Both the position numbers and the translations under genes were made by a program. A stretch of 64,000 nucleotides of DNA, from the NCBI GenBank assembly GCA_003326205.1, contig LWTK01000051.1:1-64000 (forward strand), written 5' to 3'. Source of the DNA: Nostoc sp. ATCC 43529. GTDB taxonomy: Bacteria; Cyanobacteriota; Cyanobacteriia; Cyanobacteriales; Nostocaceae. Below, piece by piece: positions 17,605 through 25,603 of the stretch (positions are counted from its first letter, which is position 1; every line of letters begins with the position of its first letter). The notes beneath the pieces were generated by a model, which made no database searches, was not told the origin of the DNA, and saw nothing but the letters and a program-made list of their open reading frames with translations.

Positions 17605-17882
17605 TGTCTCTTGGCTACAATAATTTGGAATGTTCGCTAATACTTCTGCTACAGTTTAAGCTGTCTTGTTTCCGCAATGACAGGTAAAAACACTGGATTA
17701 CCTTTATTTTAATTTAAAGTTTAATTTTAATTTAATTATTATTCCGTCAGGAATAAATTTGATTGGCGATCGCAACCAACATAGTCTATGATTTTTGTGA
17801 CAATTTAAAAAGTAGTCAATTTCATCTAGGTTGTTAGCCTAGAATCTAAGGTGTTGCTATATACCTAAATTTTAATCTCACA

Positions 17883-18167
17883 ATGTCTAACAATTTTTCT
17901 GCTGAAATTAGTTCGCGTATCTGCAACCACATGAATGAAGATCATGCTGATGCTGTGGTTCTTTATGCTAAGACTTTTGGCGGTATTACAGATGCGATCG
18001 CAGCCAAAATGCTGTCAATTGATGCACAGGGCATGGATTTAACAGCGCAAGTTAATGGGGAAGATCTGCCAGTTCGTATTCAGTTCGATCGTGTTTTAGT
18101 AGATTCAGAAGATGCTCATCAAACTTTGATTGCAATGGTGAAGCAAGCGCGGGTGCAATCAAAGTAG
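17883..18167 (+). CDS. DUF2470 domain protein
   Basis: A 94-residue single-domain DUF2470 protein. The domain often sits at the C-terminus of heme-binding HugZ-like or pyridoxamine-oxidase-fold proteins. The family signature ICNHMNEDHADAVVLYAKTFGG and the late VRIQFDRVLVDSEDAHQTL are present. His/Asp in NHMNEDH may contact heme or metal by analogy. Stand-alone copies are common in cyanobacteria. ATG start follows an AT-rich leader. No operon partner. Confidence 0.85.
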   Translation: MSNNFSAEISSRICNHMNEDHADAVVLYAKTFGGITDAIAAKMLSIDAQGMDLTAQVNGEDLPVRIQFDRVLVDSEDAHQTLIAMVKQARVQSK

Positions 18168-18244
18168 AAAATTACAAAGTAATTTACAACGGTATTCAAT
18201 TAAATATTACACATGTAGAGACATAATATATTGTGTCTTAGAGG

Positions 18245-18400
18245 TTGTTTGAAAAGTGTTTCGTTGTGATTTTAGACACTTTTAGATCCCCCCACTACAC
18301 CCCTTAAAAAGGGGAGAACTAGAATCAAAGTCCCCCTTTGTAAGGGGGATTTAGGGGGATCTAGAACTTTTTGCTACCGACAAGAAGACTTTTCAAACAT
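18245..18400. mobile_element. MITE-like element with nested inverted repeats
   Basis: A ~156-bp segment bounded by near-perfect 13-bp terminal inverted repeats (ttgtttgaaaagt / acttttcaaacat). An inner inverted pair (tagatcccccc / gggggatcta) and G/C-run hairpins (ccccttaaaaagggg and ccccctttgtaaggggg) lie inside. There is no coding capacity. It sits just upstream of the methyltransferase gene. I see no clear target duplication. Confidence 0.7.
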
Positions 18401-18429
18401 CTTTTTAGAATGATTTATATTCTACACAA

Positions 18430-19728
18430 ATGCAGAAGATTCGGTTTGTTGATTTATTTTGTGGAATAGGGGGAATTAGATTAGCCTTTGAACAAGCTGC
18501 TGATTCTTTAAATATAGAAAGTGAATGCGTTTTCAGTAGCGAAATTAATCCAAATGCTCGATTAGTTTATGAAAAAAACTTTGGTCAAACACCTTCAGGT
18601 GATATTCGACTAATTGATAAACTACCAGAACACGAATTTTTATTAGCTGGGTTTCCTTGTCAGTCTTTTTCTCATGCTGGCAAAAAAGAAGGCTTTGGCG
18701 ATACACGAGGCACACTATTCTTTGAAATTACCAGATTAATTGATACCTATAAACCACAAGCTTTTATTTTTGAAAATGTCCGAGGACTTTATAGCCACGA
18801 CAAAGGACGAACTCTGGCAACGATTAAGCATGAAATTCAAAAACGAGGTTATAGCTTTGATGCCTTTTTACTCAACAGTGCAAACTTTGGCTTACCACAA
18901 AACCGTGTCCGCATTTATCTAGTAGGTATTTTAAATGCTTCTCCGACTTTTGAATTAATTTCTGATGTAGGGCCAAAAGATTCTCATTCATATAACCCTC
19001 AGGAGTTATCTTTATTTTCCCCACTAAAAAAATCTGTGACTTTTGGCGATATTTTGGAAAATAACCCAGATGAAAAGTATGATTGTTCGCCAGAGTTTGT
19101 TAATGCATTGAAACGAATATTTAATAATGATTTAAATCGCTTACACGGCATCAGATTGATTGATTATCGGGGTGGAAACTCTATTCATTCGTGGGATTTA
19201 GGATTGCGTGGCGAGTGTAGCCCAGAAGAAATTGAACTGATGAACCGTTTCATTTTAAAGAGACGGAATAAAGAATTTGGACAAAACCAAGATGGTAAAT
19301 TATTAACTCAGGAACAAATAGCTAGTTTTTTTGAACATCCCAATCTTGGAGAAATTTTGAATTCACTGGTTAGCAAAAAATATCTAAAACTGATTAATGA
19401 TAAATATAAACCTCTGTCAGGTAACTTTTCTTTTGAAGTTTATAAATTTGTCGATCCAAATAAAATTTCGGTAACGTTAGTTGCTAGCGATGCCAATAGA
19501 TTGGGAGTTTATCATAATCAGAGAGTGCGGCGACTAACTCCGCGAGAAGCTGCAATGTTGCAAGGTTTTCCTGATAGTTTTATACTTCATGCTAATGATG
19601 ATAAAGCTTATTATCAACTGGGAAATTCTGTGAGTATTAATGTAGTTAAAGCTGTCGCTCAAGAAGCAATATTGAAAATATTTATGCCGTCTGCAACAAC
19701 ACTATCCCAAGGAGTAATTTCAGCTTGA
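18430..19728 (+). CDS. DNA (cytosine-5) methyltransferase
   Basis: A 432-residue C5 cytosine methyltransferase that would modify a specific DNA site. Motif I is VDLFCGIGGIRLAF, motif IV FPCQSFSHAG (nucleophile C77), motif VI ENVRGL, motif VIII QNRVRIY, motif IX RRLTPREAAMLQGFP and motif X YQLGNSVSINVV. The target-recognition region spans about residues 190-370 and is AT-rich with many Lys/Asn codons. No restriction endonuclease or Vsr gene is adjacent, so it looks like an orphan enzyme or a remnant of an R-M system. The gene is visibly AT-richer than its neighbours and is flanked by a MITE, consistent with horizontal gain. ATG start at 18430. Confidence 0.92.
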   Translation: MQKIRFVDLFCGIGGIRLAFEQAADSLNIESECVFSSEINPNARLVYEKNFGQTPSGDIRLIDKLPEHEFLLAGFPCQSFSHAGKKEGFGDTRGTLFFEITRLIDTYKPQAFIFENVRGLYSHDKGRTLATIKHEIQKRGYSFDAFLLNSANFGLPQNRVRIYLVGILNASPTFELISDVGPKDSHSYNPQELSLFSPLKKSVTFGDILENNPDEKYDCSPEFVNALKRIFNNDLNRLHGIRLIDYRGGNSIHSWDLGLRGECSPEEIELMNRFILKRRNKEFGQNQDGKLLTQEQIASFFEHPNLGEILNSLVSKKYLKLINDKYKPLSGNFSFEVYKFVDPNKISVTLVASDANRLGVYHNQRVRRLTPREAAMLQGFPDSFILHANDDKAYYQLGNSVSINVVKAVAQEAILKIFMPSATTLSQGVISA

Positions 19729-20163
19729 TACTCTGCATATTCAGCATCCTGCTTGAGGATTGCAACCATTTATCTTACCAAAATTTGGCGGTGGTGTTCT
19801 ACAAGTAATGTGGGTAAAATTTAAACATTGCTTTCGTAACACTGTCGCATTTTTATTTGCTGAAAAATTAATATTACGTAAATTTTTTTTGACTTGCCTA
19901 AGGCTATATCAAGAAAAAAGAGACATAAAAGTTTTAGAAATGTCATAAAAAACCAGGTGCTTTGTCCAAAGAAATATAGGATTTTCATTTTTAGATCGAT
20001 AATGCCGAAAAAATGATAATCAAGCAATACAAAAATGTATTATTTTTGTCACTTTTTTAGTAATTGAAACATGGAATTTCTCAAGTAAATCACAGATTAT
20101 GGTAATAGATGAAGCAATTTAAAGCCTCATCTAACTAACACAACTTTACTTAGAAATTTCAAA
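19729..20163. other. AT-rich intergenic region before the lanthipeptide precursor
   Basis: About 435 bp, very AT-rich. Short frames (for example 19760-19948 on +) have no recognisable similarity and no ribosome-binding site, so I do not call them. The segment nearest 20163 should contain the precursor's promoter and leader. No clear boxes seen. Confidence 0.4.
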
Positions 20164-20391
20164 ATGGCTGAAATTAACATCAACAATCTGGATATCGATA
20201 TCATTCGTGCTTGGAAAGATGAAGAGTATCTGAATAGCCTGAGTGAAGAGCAGCGATCGCAGTTACCTGAAAATCCAGCAGGAATAATTGAACTGTCCAA
20301 TGAGGATATGGGTTCTGTAGTAGGAGGAGGAAGTATCTACTGCTGTGGTGGTATAGTCAGCAACATTTTTACCAATCCTGTGGTCGAATAG
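20164..20391 (+). CDS. lanA: Mersacidin/lichenicidin-type lanthipeptide precursor peptide
   Basis: A 75-residue RiPP precursor. The leader has the mersacidin-family pattern: IIRAWKDEEYLNSLSEEQ, LPENPAG, then IELSNEDMGSVVGGG, with cleavage expected after the double glycine near residues 54-56. The 19-residue core is SIYCCGGIVSNIFTNPVVE, with two adjacent cysteines (C60, C61) and possible dehydration sites S57, S66 and T70. Thioether rings could form N-terminally (S57-C60/61) or in the reverse direction (C60/61 to S66/T70), giving a compact small peptide. The LanM gene follows on the same strand after two hairpins. No strong Shine-Dalgarno is visible. Too short a core for most two-component lantibiotics. 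Confidence 0.88.
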   Translation: MAEININNLDIDIIRAWKDEEYLNSLSEEQRSQLPENPAGIIELSNEDMGSVVGGGSIYCCGGIVSNIFTNPVVE

Positions 20392-20408
20392 GATAAGGCA
20401 CAAACCCG

Positions 20409-20490
20409 AAATAAATCCCCAGCCTTATTAAAACGAATAACCGACGGGAGTCCACTCAAAACCACCAAGGCTGGGGATTTATTTTTATGC
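20409..20490 (+). terminator. Perfect 18-bp inverted repeat with T-rich 3' flank (attenuator-like)
   Basis: Arms at 20409-20426 (aaataaatccccagcctt) and 20467-20484 are exact reverse complements with a 40-base loop, and tt follows the arm, giving a T-rich end. It starts 17 bp after the precursor stop. It probably ends most transcripts and protects the lanA mRNA 3' end, while some polymerases read into lanM. Confidence 0.75.
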
Positions 20491-20513
20491 ATCTCCCTAA
20501 TAGCAAAAACCAT

Positions 20514-20540
20514 GGGTGGGTTTTTTGACTCACCCTTTTT
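20514..20540 (+). terminator. Second terminator-like hairpin before lanM
   Basis: Stem gggtgggt / actcaccc (7 of 8 paired, plus wobble) with a 6-base loop, directly followed by ttttt. It lies 38 bp before the lanM start and would further reduce synthetase expression relative to the precursor. Confidence 0.65.
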
Positions 20541-20578
20541 CGTTGGTGATAGTACTTTGTTAACAGGAGACTAAGACT

Positions 20579-23500
20579 ATGTATCCAGTATCTTTTCAAG
20601 ACTCTGCCTGGTACAAGGCCATACCCTTAAACGAACGTATTGCATTACTTAGAAACATACAGGAGGCGATACCTAATGTTGATATCGATACAGATGTTGC
20701 CCAGCGACTGATGGAGCGATGGAAATCACAATTACCCTTTACAAATGACTCTTGTTTTGCCCAACGTTTGATAACGGATGAGATTACTGAGGAGGAATTT
20801 TTTTACATTCTCGGTGAGCCAATTGATGCTTTGAAAAACCGTTTCTTAGACGCCTCAGATTGGTTGAAAGAGTTAGTTGAGGTATTTTGTCATACTAATG
20901 ATACCGTTGGCAAAATAATTCTTGAGTCAGAAAAAACAAAAACAAAAGATACAGGAAAAGTAGAGTTTTTGTATGCTATTGAACCGCTAATTATCCAAGG
21001 AATTGACCGCCTGCATCAGGGAATTCAGGAGCTAACGCAGATACAATCTAATTTGCCTTTTGACCCCAGTACTGTTGAGGATCTGTTACTTACCAATCTG
21101 AAAGGGCAATTGCTTTTAATGTTGAGTCGCACGATGATTTTAGAACTAAATGTGGCTCGTCTGCAAGGACTATTAAAAGGTGAAACACCAGAGGAGCGGT
21201 TTCAGAGCTTTTTACAACGCCTACAACAGCGTGAGGTAGTGATTCCTCTGTTGCAAGAGTATCCAGTTCTTGCACGTCAACTTGTAATTAGTATTAAACG
21301 TTGGGTCAGTTTTAGTCTAGAATTTCTCCAACACCTCTGTAACGATTGGGATGCTATCTGCACTACTTTTAGTTCAAAAGCAGAACCAGGCTTACTCGTG
21401 CAGATAGATGGCGGTAGAGGCGACACGCATCGTGGCGGACGTAGCGTGCTAATTGCAAAATTTAGCTCTGGTTTCCAAATTGTTTATAAACCCAAACCTC
21501 TAGCTGTTGATGTTCATTTTCAACAACTCTTAGAATGGCTGAATCAGCGTGGTAATCATCCACCATTCCACACTCTAAAAATTATAAATAGAGGTGCTTA
21601 TGGGTGGGTTGAATTTTTCGCTGCTCAAAGCTGTACTAACTCAGAAGAAATTCAGCGCTTTTATGAAAGGCAGGGTGCTTACTTGGCACTCTTGTATGCT
21701 CTTGAAGCAACCGACTTCCATAATGAGAACCTAATTGCTACTGGCGAGAATCCAATTTTAATTGACCTGGAATCTCTTTTCCATCCTCGTATTGAAAATC
21801 TTGATATTAAAAAATCTGATGAACTTGCTGTTAATACAATAAATTATTCTGTTTTGCGTGTTGGCTTACTGCCCCAACGCCTTTGGGTAAATGCTGAGTC
21901 TGAGGGGATTGAGCTTAGTGGCTTGGGGGGAAAAAAGGGGCAACTAACGCCTACTGCTATCCAGTATTCAGAAGCAAGTGGAACCGATCAAATGCGGGTA
22001 GCTCGTAAGAGGAAGCCAATCCAGGGCAGCCACAATCAACCTACCTTGAATGAGTCCGAAGTTAATGTATTAGACTACACTGAAGCAATTGTTACTGGCT
22101 TCACTAGTATTTATCAGTTATTATTACGACACCGAAATGAGTTGTTGTCAGAAAACAGCCCTTTGGCTTGTTTTGCCTCTGATGAAGTGCGGTTTATCCT
22201 GCGACCAACTCAAACCTATGGTTTGTTGCTGTATGAGAGTTTTCACCCTGATTTGTTACGAAATGCTCTAGATCGTGATCGCTTTTTCGACCGACTTTGG
22301 AGAGGAATTGAGCAAAACCCCTATTTAGCAAAGGTGATTCCGGCTGAACGCAAGGAACTTTGGGAAGGTGACATTCCCATGTTTTCCACTCGCCCTAATT
22401 CGCGGGATCTTTGGACGAGTTATGATGAGCGAATTCCTGAGTTTTTCGACGAATCAGGGATGACTCTAGTGAAAAATCGTCTCCAGAACCTCAGTGAAGC
22501 TGATTTGACAGAGCAGCTATGGTTTATTCGTGCTTCTCTTACTACATTAGCTATGGTAGGAGAACAAGGAAAATGGCCTAATTACCATCTGAGGGAACCG
22601 CAAAATAGTGCTAACCGGGAGCAACTGTTGGCAGCTGCACAGGCAGTTGGCGATCGCCTAGAGACGCTGGCATTGCGGGGTGAGCGCGATGTGTCTTGGA
22701 TTGGCTTGATGCTCTTAAATCAAAAGCACTGGACTTTAATTCCCTTGGGCATAGAACTCTATCATGGTCTACCAGGGGTTATTCTATTCCTTGCCTATCT
22801 TGGCACTGTTACTGAGCAGAAACGTTACACTGAACTGGCAAAAGCGGCATTGATAACGCTGCAACGTCAGATAGAAAGTAGCAAAGCATCCATCACATCA
22901 ATCGGTGGCTTTGAAGGATGGGGAGGAGTAATTTATACTCTGACTCATCTAGGCGTGTTGTGGAACGATCCCGATATCTTTAATGAGGCTGAATTATTGG
23001 GAGAAACTCTCGCTAATTTGATTGAAAAAAACGAAAAATTAGACATTATTAGCGGTGCAGCTGGATGTATTGCTAGTTTAATCAGTTTATACCGTTGTCG
23101 CCCTTCTCAACGTACACTTGCTGCTGCTATTCAGTGTGGCAACAAAATTGTTTCTCATGCTCAAACTATGGAGCAAGGTGGTAGTTGGCTGCAAAAAGAT
23201 GCGGAGGAAAAACCGCTATCTGGATTCTCTCATGGTGCGGCTGGGATGGCGTGGGCATTACTAGAGTTAGCATCTTTAACAGGTGATTTACGCTTTCGGA
23301 CAACAGCTTTATCTGCAATTAAGTACGAGCGTAGTCTTTTTTGCCCTGACGTGAAAAATTGGACTGACCTTCGCTATGTTTCTGGTTCATCTGCTCTCAG
23401 CTATGTTTCCAGTCTGCCGGATCTCAAGTATTTTCCTAATGCGATTTTGTCAGACAATAAGGACTACCAGCATATATGCATGACGGCTTGGTGTCATGGT

Positions 23501-23902
23501 GCCCCAGGTATTGGACTAGCTCGCCTCCGTTGTCTTAAGCATTTAGATGATGCCGCAATTAGGGCAGAAATTAACACAGCCCTTCAAACCACCCTGGCTC
23601 ACGGCTTTGGCCATAACCACTCCCTGTGTCACGGCGATTTGGGAAATCTAGAATTGCTCCTGCAAGCTAGCTTAACCCTTGATGACCCGCAGTGGAAAAC
23701 TCAAGTTGACCGCCTTGCTGCCATAATCCTCGAAAGCATTGATAAACATGGCTGGCTGTGCGGCGTTCCTTTGGGGGTTGAAACACCCGGACTGATGACA
23801 GGTCTGGCAGGCATCGGTTATGGATTACTACGACTAGCAGAACCAGAGCGTGTCCCCTCGCTGCTGGTGCTGGAGCCTCCAAAGCTTAATAATAGCCCAT
23901 AG
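20579..23902 (+). CDS. lanM: Class II lanthipeptide synthetase LanM
   Basis: A 1107-residue bifunctional LanM that phosphorylates and eliminates Ser/Thr in the precursor and then cyclises Cys onto the dehydro residues. The N-terminal dehydratase (DUF4135, about residues 150-560) shows VYKPKPL, GWVEFF and the active-site block ATDFHNENLIA (D379, H381, N384) followed by PILIDLESLFHP. The C-terminal LanC-like cyclase (about 720-1095) has GFSHGAAGMAW and zinc ligands C972 (WCHGAPG) and C1017-H1018 (LCHGDLGN). The start is supported by aggaga at 20565-20570, 8 bases before ATG. Its stop codon lies in the 9-bp duplication of a MITE insertion. No LanT transporter or protease is in the window. Confidence 0.95.
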   Translation: MYPVSFQDSAWYKAIPLNERIALLRNIQEAIPNVDIDTDVAQRLMERWKSQLPFTNDSCFAQRLITDEITEEEFFYILGEPIDALKNRFLDASDWLKELVEVFCHTNDTVGKIILESEKTKTKDTGKVEFLYAIEPLIIQGIDRLHQGIQELTQIQSNLPFDPSTVEDLLLTNLKGQLLLMLSRTMILELNVARLQGLLKGETPEERFQSFLQRLQQREVVIPLLQEYPVLARQLVISIKRWVSFSLEFLQHLCNDWDAICTTFSSKAEPGLLVQIDGGRGDTHRGGRSVLIAKFSSGFQIVYKPKPLAVDVHFQQLLEWLNQRGNHPPFHTLKIINRGAYGWVEFFAAQSCTNSEEIQRFYERQGAYLALLYALEATDFHNENLIATGENPILIDLESLFHPRIENLDIKKSDELAVNTINYSVLRVGLLPQRLWVNAESEGIELSGLGGKKGQLTPTAIQYSEASGTDQMRVARKRKPIQGSHNQPTLNESEVNVLDYTEAIVTGFTSIYQLLLRHRNELLSENSPLACFASDEVRFILRPTQTYGLLLYESFHPDLLRNALDRDRFFDRLWRGIEQNPYLAKVIPAERKELWEGDIPMFSTRPNSRDLWTSYDERIPEFFDESGMTLVKNRLQNLSEADLTEQLWFIRASLTTLAMVGEQGKWPNYHLREPQNSANREQLLAAAQAVGDRLETLALRGERDVSWIGLMLLNQKHWTLIPLGIELYHGLPGVILFLAYLGTVTEQKRYTELAKAALITLQRQIESSKASITSIGGFEGWGGVIYTLTHLGVLWNDPDIFNEAELLGETLANLIEKNEKLDIISGAAGCIASLISLYRCRPSQRTLAAAIQCGNKIVSHAQTMEQGGSWLQKDAEEKPLSGFSHGAAGMAWALLELASLTGDLRFRTTALSAIKYERSLFCPDVKNWTDLRYVSGSSALSYVSSLPDLKYFPNAILSDNKDYQHICMTAWCHGAPGIGLARLRCLKHLDDAAIRAEINTALQTTLAHGFGHNHSLCHGDLGNLELLLQASLTLDDPQWKTQVDRLAAIILESIDKHGWLCGVPLGVETPGLMTGLAGIGYGLLRLAEPERVPSLLVLEPPKLNNSP

Positions 23903-23904
23903 AA

Positions 23905-24010
23905 CAATACGGTTCAGTTAAGCCTTTTTTTCTTCCCCCGCTTCCCCTGGCTCCTCTGCTCAAGAACAGCCTGCCTTAACAGATCAATTTCCTTAGCTGA
24001 ACTGTATTGC
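23905..24010. mobile_element. 106-bp MITE with 9-bp target duplication at lanM stop
   Basis: Terminal inverted repeats caatacggttcagttaag (23905-23922) and cttagctgaactgtattg (23992-24009) match at 16 of 18 positions. The direct repeat cccatagaa flanks both sides (23896-23904 and 24011-24019) as an apparent target-site duplication, and the left copy contains the lanM stop codon TAG. The inside is pyrimidine-rich and non-coding. Confidence 0.8.
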
Positions 24011-24056
24011 CCCATAGAAGACTGATACTAAGCTTTTGCTTACGAATCGGCTCTTA

Positions 24057-24851
24057 TCAATCTTCTGCCCGTAATAACCAAAAGCCGCTGTAAGTCATTC
24101 CAGAATCATCGGGTTGGACTAACAAAAAATGTAATCTTTGGCTTTGTTGTTTTCGTTGTTCATAGATTTGGGCTGCTGTGGTAACTTCTGGATCTTCAAA
24201 AGTGGCAACAATCCATCTATCCACTAAGCCTGCTTCTAATACTAAGCCATCTGGTGCGCCTGAAATGTAGTTCAATCCTACAGGACGAGCTTGCTGTAAC
24301 CACCGCGCTAATTGCATCGATCGCCTTCCACCATAAATTATCACACCGGGAACAGCGATCGTTGACGCCAAACCTAAATTAATCGGTTTGAGATACTCTG
24401 GTATGTGCAAAATCGGAATGGGGCGTTGTGCAAACGCATCCACGAGTTCGCCCGCCTGGAGTGTCGCAAAACGCCATTGTTCTCCCAAAAGGTTGTCTGG
24501 TAATGGTGCAGGAGGTGGTTTATCCACTACTGAAGGATATTGCTTTTCCTGTAACCACTGTTTCAGCGCCAAAGTGCGACGAGTCGGTTCGACTTGAATA
24601 CCTAAACTGCGTCCAGCCGCCTCAATTAAATTCAGAGACTGAGGACGAAACACTTGAATTACATCTGGCAATTCTTCACCAGCTGCTTGCTGAAGTTGAG
24701 TCGCAACCCAAGTAGAATTTGCTGCTGACTGAAGACAAGTAGCTTCATATTCAAAACTGCGAGTTGCATCACAAATCAACAACTCCCATAACACTTTTCC
24801 AGATGCATCTGGTGAGGGACGACGATAAAAATCAGCCTGCCAAGTTTTCAT
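24057..24851 (-). CDS. Tab2/Atab2 family RNA-binding protein (DUF1092)
   Basis: A 264-residue member of the Tab2 family. The plant and algal homologues (ATAB2, Tab2) bind the psaB mRNA leader and are needed for photosystem I translation. The family start WQADFYRRPSPDASGKVLWE, the central VFRPQSLNLIEAAGRSLGI and the late GGRRSMQLARWLQQARP-YISGAPDGLVLEAGL are typical. The cyanobacterial protein is assumed to act in photosystem biogenesis, but that is inferred. ATG start right at the edge of a heptamer array. Monocistronic. Confidence 0.9.
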   Translation of the reverse strand: MKTWQADFYRRPSPDASGKVLWELLICDATRSFEYEATCLQSAANSTWVATQLQQAAGEELPDVIQVFRPQSLNLIEAAGRSLGIQVEPTRRTLALKQWLQEKQYPSVVDKPPPAPLPDNLLGEQWRFATLQAGELVDAFAQRPIPILHIPEYLKPINLGLASTIAVPGVIIYGGRRSMQLARWLQQARPVGLNYISGAPDGLVLEAGLVDRWIVATFEDPEVTTAAQIYEQRKQQSQRLHFLLVQPDDSGMTYSGFWLLRAED

Positions 24852-25081
24852 ATTTTAGGGGTGGGCATGGGGCATGGGGCATTGGGCATGGGGCATGGAA
24901 GATGATGAGGGAGAGTTAAAACTGAAAGTTTTGAGTTCAGAGGTTCAACGTTCCAGCAAAAAGCTGCAATTTCCGAGTTCAGACGCTTAACATTCGAGTT
25001 CAAAGGCTCGATGTTCAGGCTTATCCCTTCATCTTCCCATGCCCATGCCCAATGCCCAATGCCCAATGCCCAATGCCCAAT
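24852..25081. repeat. Composite repeat: inverted GGGCATG heptamers around a 21-bp array
   Basis: Left block 24857-24897 holds gggcatg/gggcatt units. The right block (25031-25080) holds the complementary cccaatgc units. Between them, 24931-25014 is four 21-bp units, starting ttgagttcagagg, tccagcaaaaagc, ccgagttcagacg and tcgagttcaaagg, with a weaker fifth unit before them. The outer blocks can pair, making a hairpin with the 21-mers in the loop. No gene is present. Confidence 0.85.
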
Positions 25082-25351
25082 TCAAAAAGCTTGAATCCAT
25101 TCTTGGACAGAATATTCTGTCCAGATGCCATTTTTCCAGTAAGGATCGTTTTCAATTAATTCGCGGACAGTGGCTTCGTCTTCGGCTTCGTAAATTCCAA
25201 AAATTTTTGTGACATCTTTGGTAGGGCCCATGGTAATCAGCACACCGGATTCTTTCTGTTTTGCTAATCCGTCTAAATGCGCTTGACGGTGAGGGGCGCG
25301 TTTTTCAAGAACGTCTTCGCAGTAAGTTCCCCAGAGTACATATTTAGGCAT
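25082..25351 (-). CDS. YCII-related protein
   Basis: An ~89-residue protein of the YCII family (dimeric ferredoxin-like fold). It begins MPKYVLWGTYCEDVLEKRAP, has the conserved His/Asp pattern HRQAHLDGL and ends with EYSVQEW. Function is unsettled for most members; some act as small enzymes or stress proteins. The longer frame (to 25420) adds 23 residues encoded by a TTTTAGA-type repeat, so the ATG at 25349-25351 is taken as start. Confidence 0.85.
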   Translation of the reverse strand: MPKYVLWGTYCEDVLEKRAPHRQAHLDGLAKQKESGVLITMGPTKDVTKIFGIYEAEDEATVRELIENDPYWKNGIWTEYSVQEWIQAF

Positions 25352-25366
25352 AACTGAGACAATTTT

Positions 25367-25402
25367 GGATTTTAGATTTTGGATTTTAGATTTTAGAGCA
25401 AG
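25367..25402. repeat. ATTTTAG/ATTTTGG heptamers
   Basis: About five units of 7 bp (ttttggattttagattttgg and so on) immediately upstream of the YCII gene. They create the spurious N-terminal extension of its longest frame. Confidence 0.7.
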
Positions 25403-25410
25403 TGCGTTGG

Positions 25411-25530
25411 GGATTACCAAGAAATAAATTATTCATTCTTGTGGGGTGGACATCTTGTCCCCCCTAATCATTGGGCGGGCGAGACGCCCACCCGACAAGA
25501 AAAATTGAATGTTTTTTTCTTTGGAAGTCC
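25411..25530. mobile_element. MITE-like element, copy 1 (GGATTACCAAGAAATAAA ends)
   Basis: A ~120-bp element with terminal inverted repeats (ggattaccaagaaataaatt versus the reverse complement of the right end, ggacttccaaagaaaaaaa). A central palindrome reads gtggggtggacatcttgtcc...gggcgggcgagacgcccaccc. It is about 80% identical by eye to the copy at 32017-32138. Non-coding. Confidence 0.8.
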
Positions 25531-25572
25531 CTTGAGGAGTGAGGAATTATTAATTCATAACTCCTAACTCTT

Positions 25573-25601
25573 GTACAGACAAGGGTTAATCGCGTCTGTA
25601 C
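25573..25601 (-). terminator. Inverted repeat next to pheT 3' end
   Basis: gtacagac / gtctgtac arms with a 13-base centre aagggttaatcgc, just beyond the pheT stop on the minus strand. It is a relative of the 24-bp palindrome at 2972. Probably part of the pheT terminator; no long T-run. Confidence 0.5.
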
Positions 25602-25603
25602 TC

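Noticed and set aside
19659..19769. A 37-codon minus-strand frame overlapping the methyltransferase 3' end (MVAILKQDAEYAEYQAEITP...)
   Set aside because: It reads protein-like but is mostly a shadow of the methyltransferase, has no ribosome-binding site and no family I recognise.
19760..19948. A 62-codon plus-strand frame after the methyltransferase, considered as a nuclease remnant
   Set aside because: No restriction-enzyme motif, no start signal, and composition like the surrounding AT-rich non-coding DNA.
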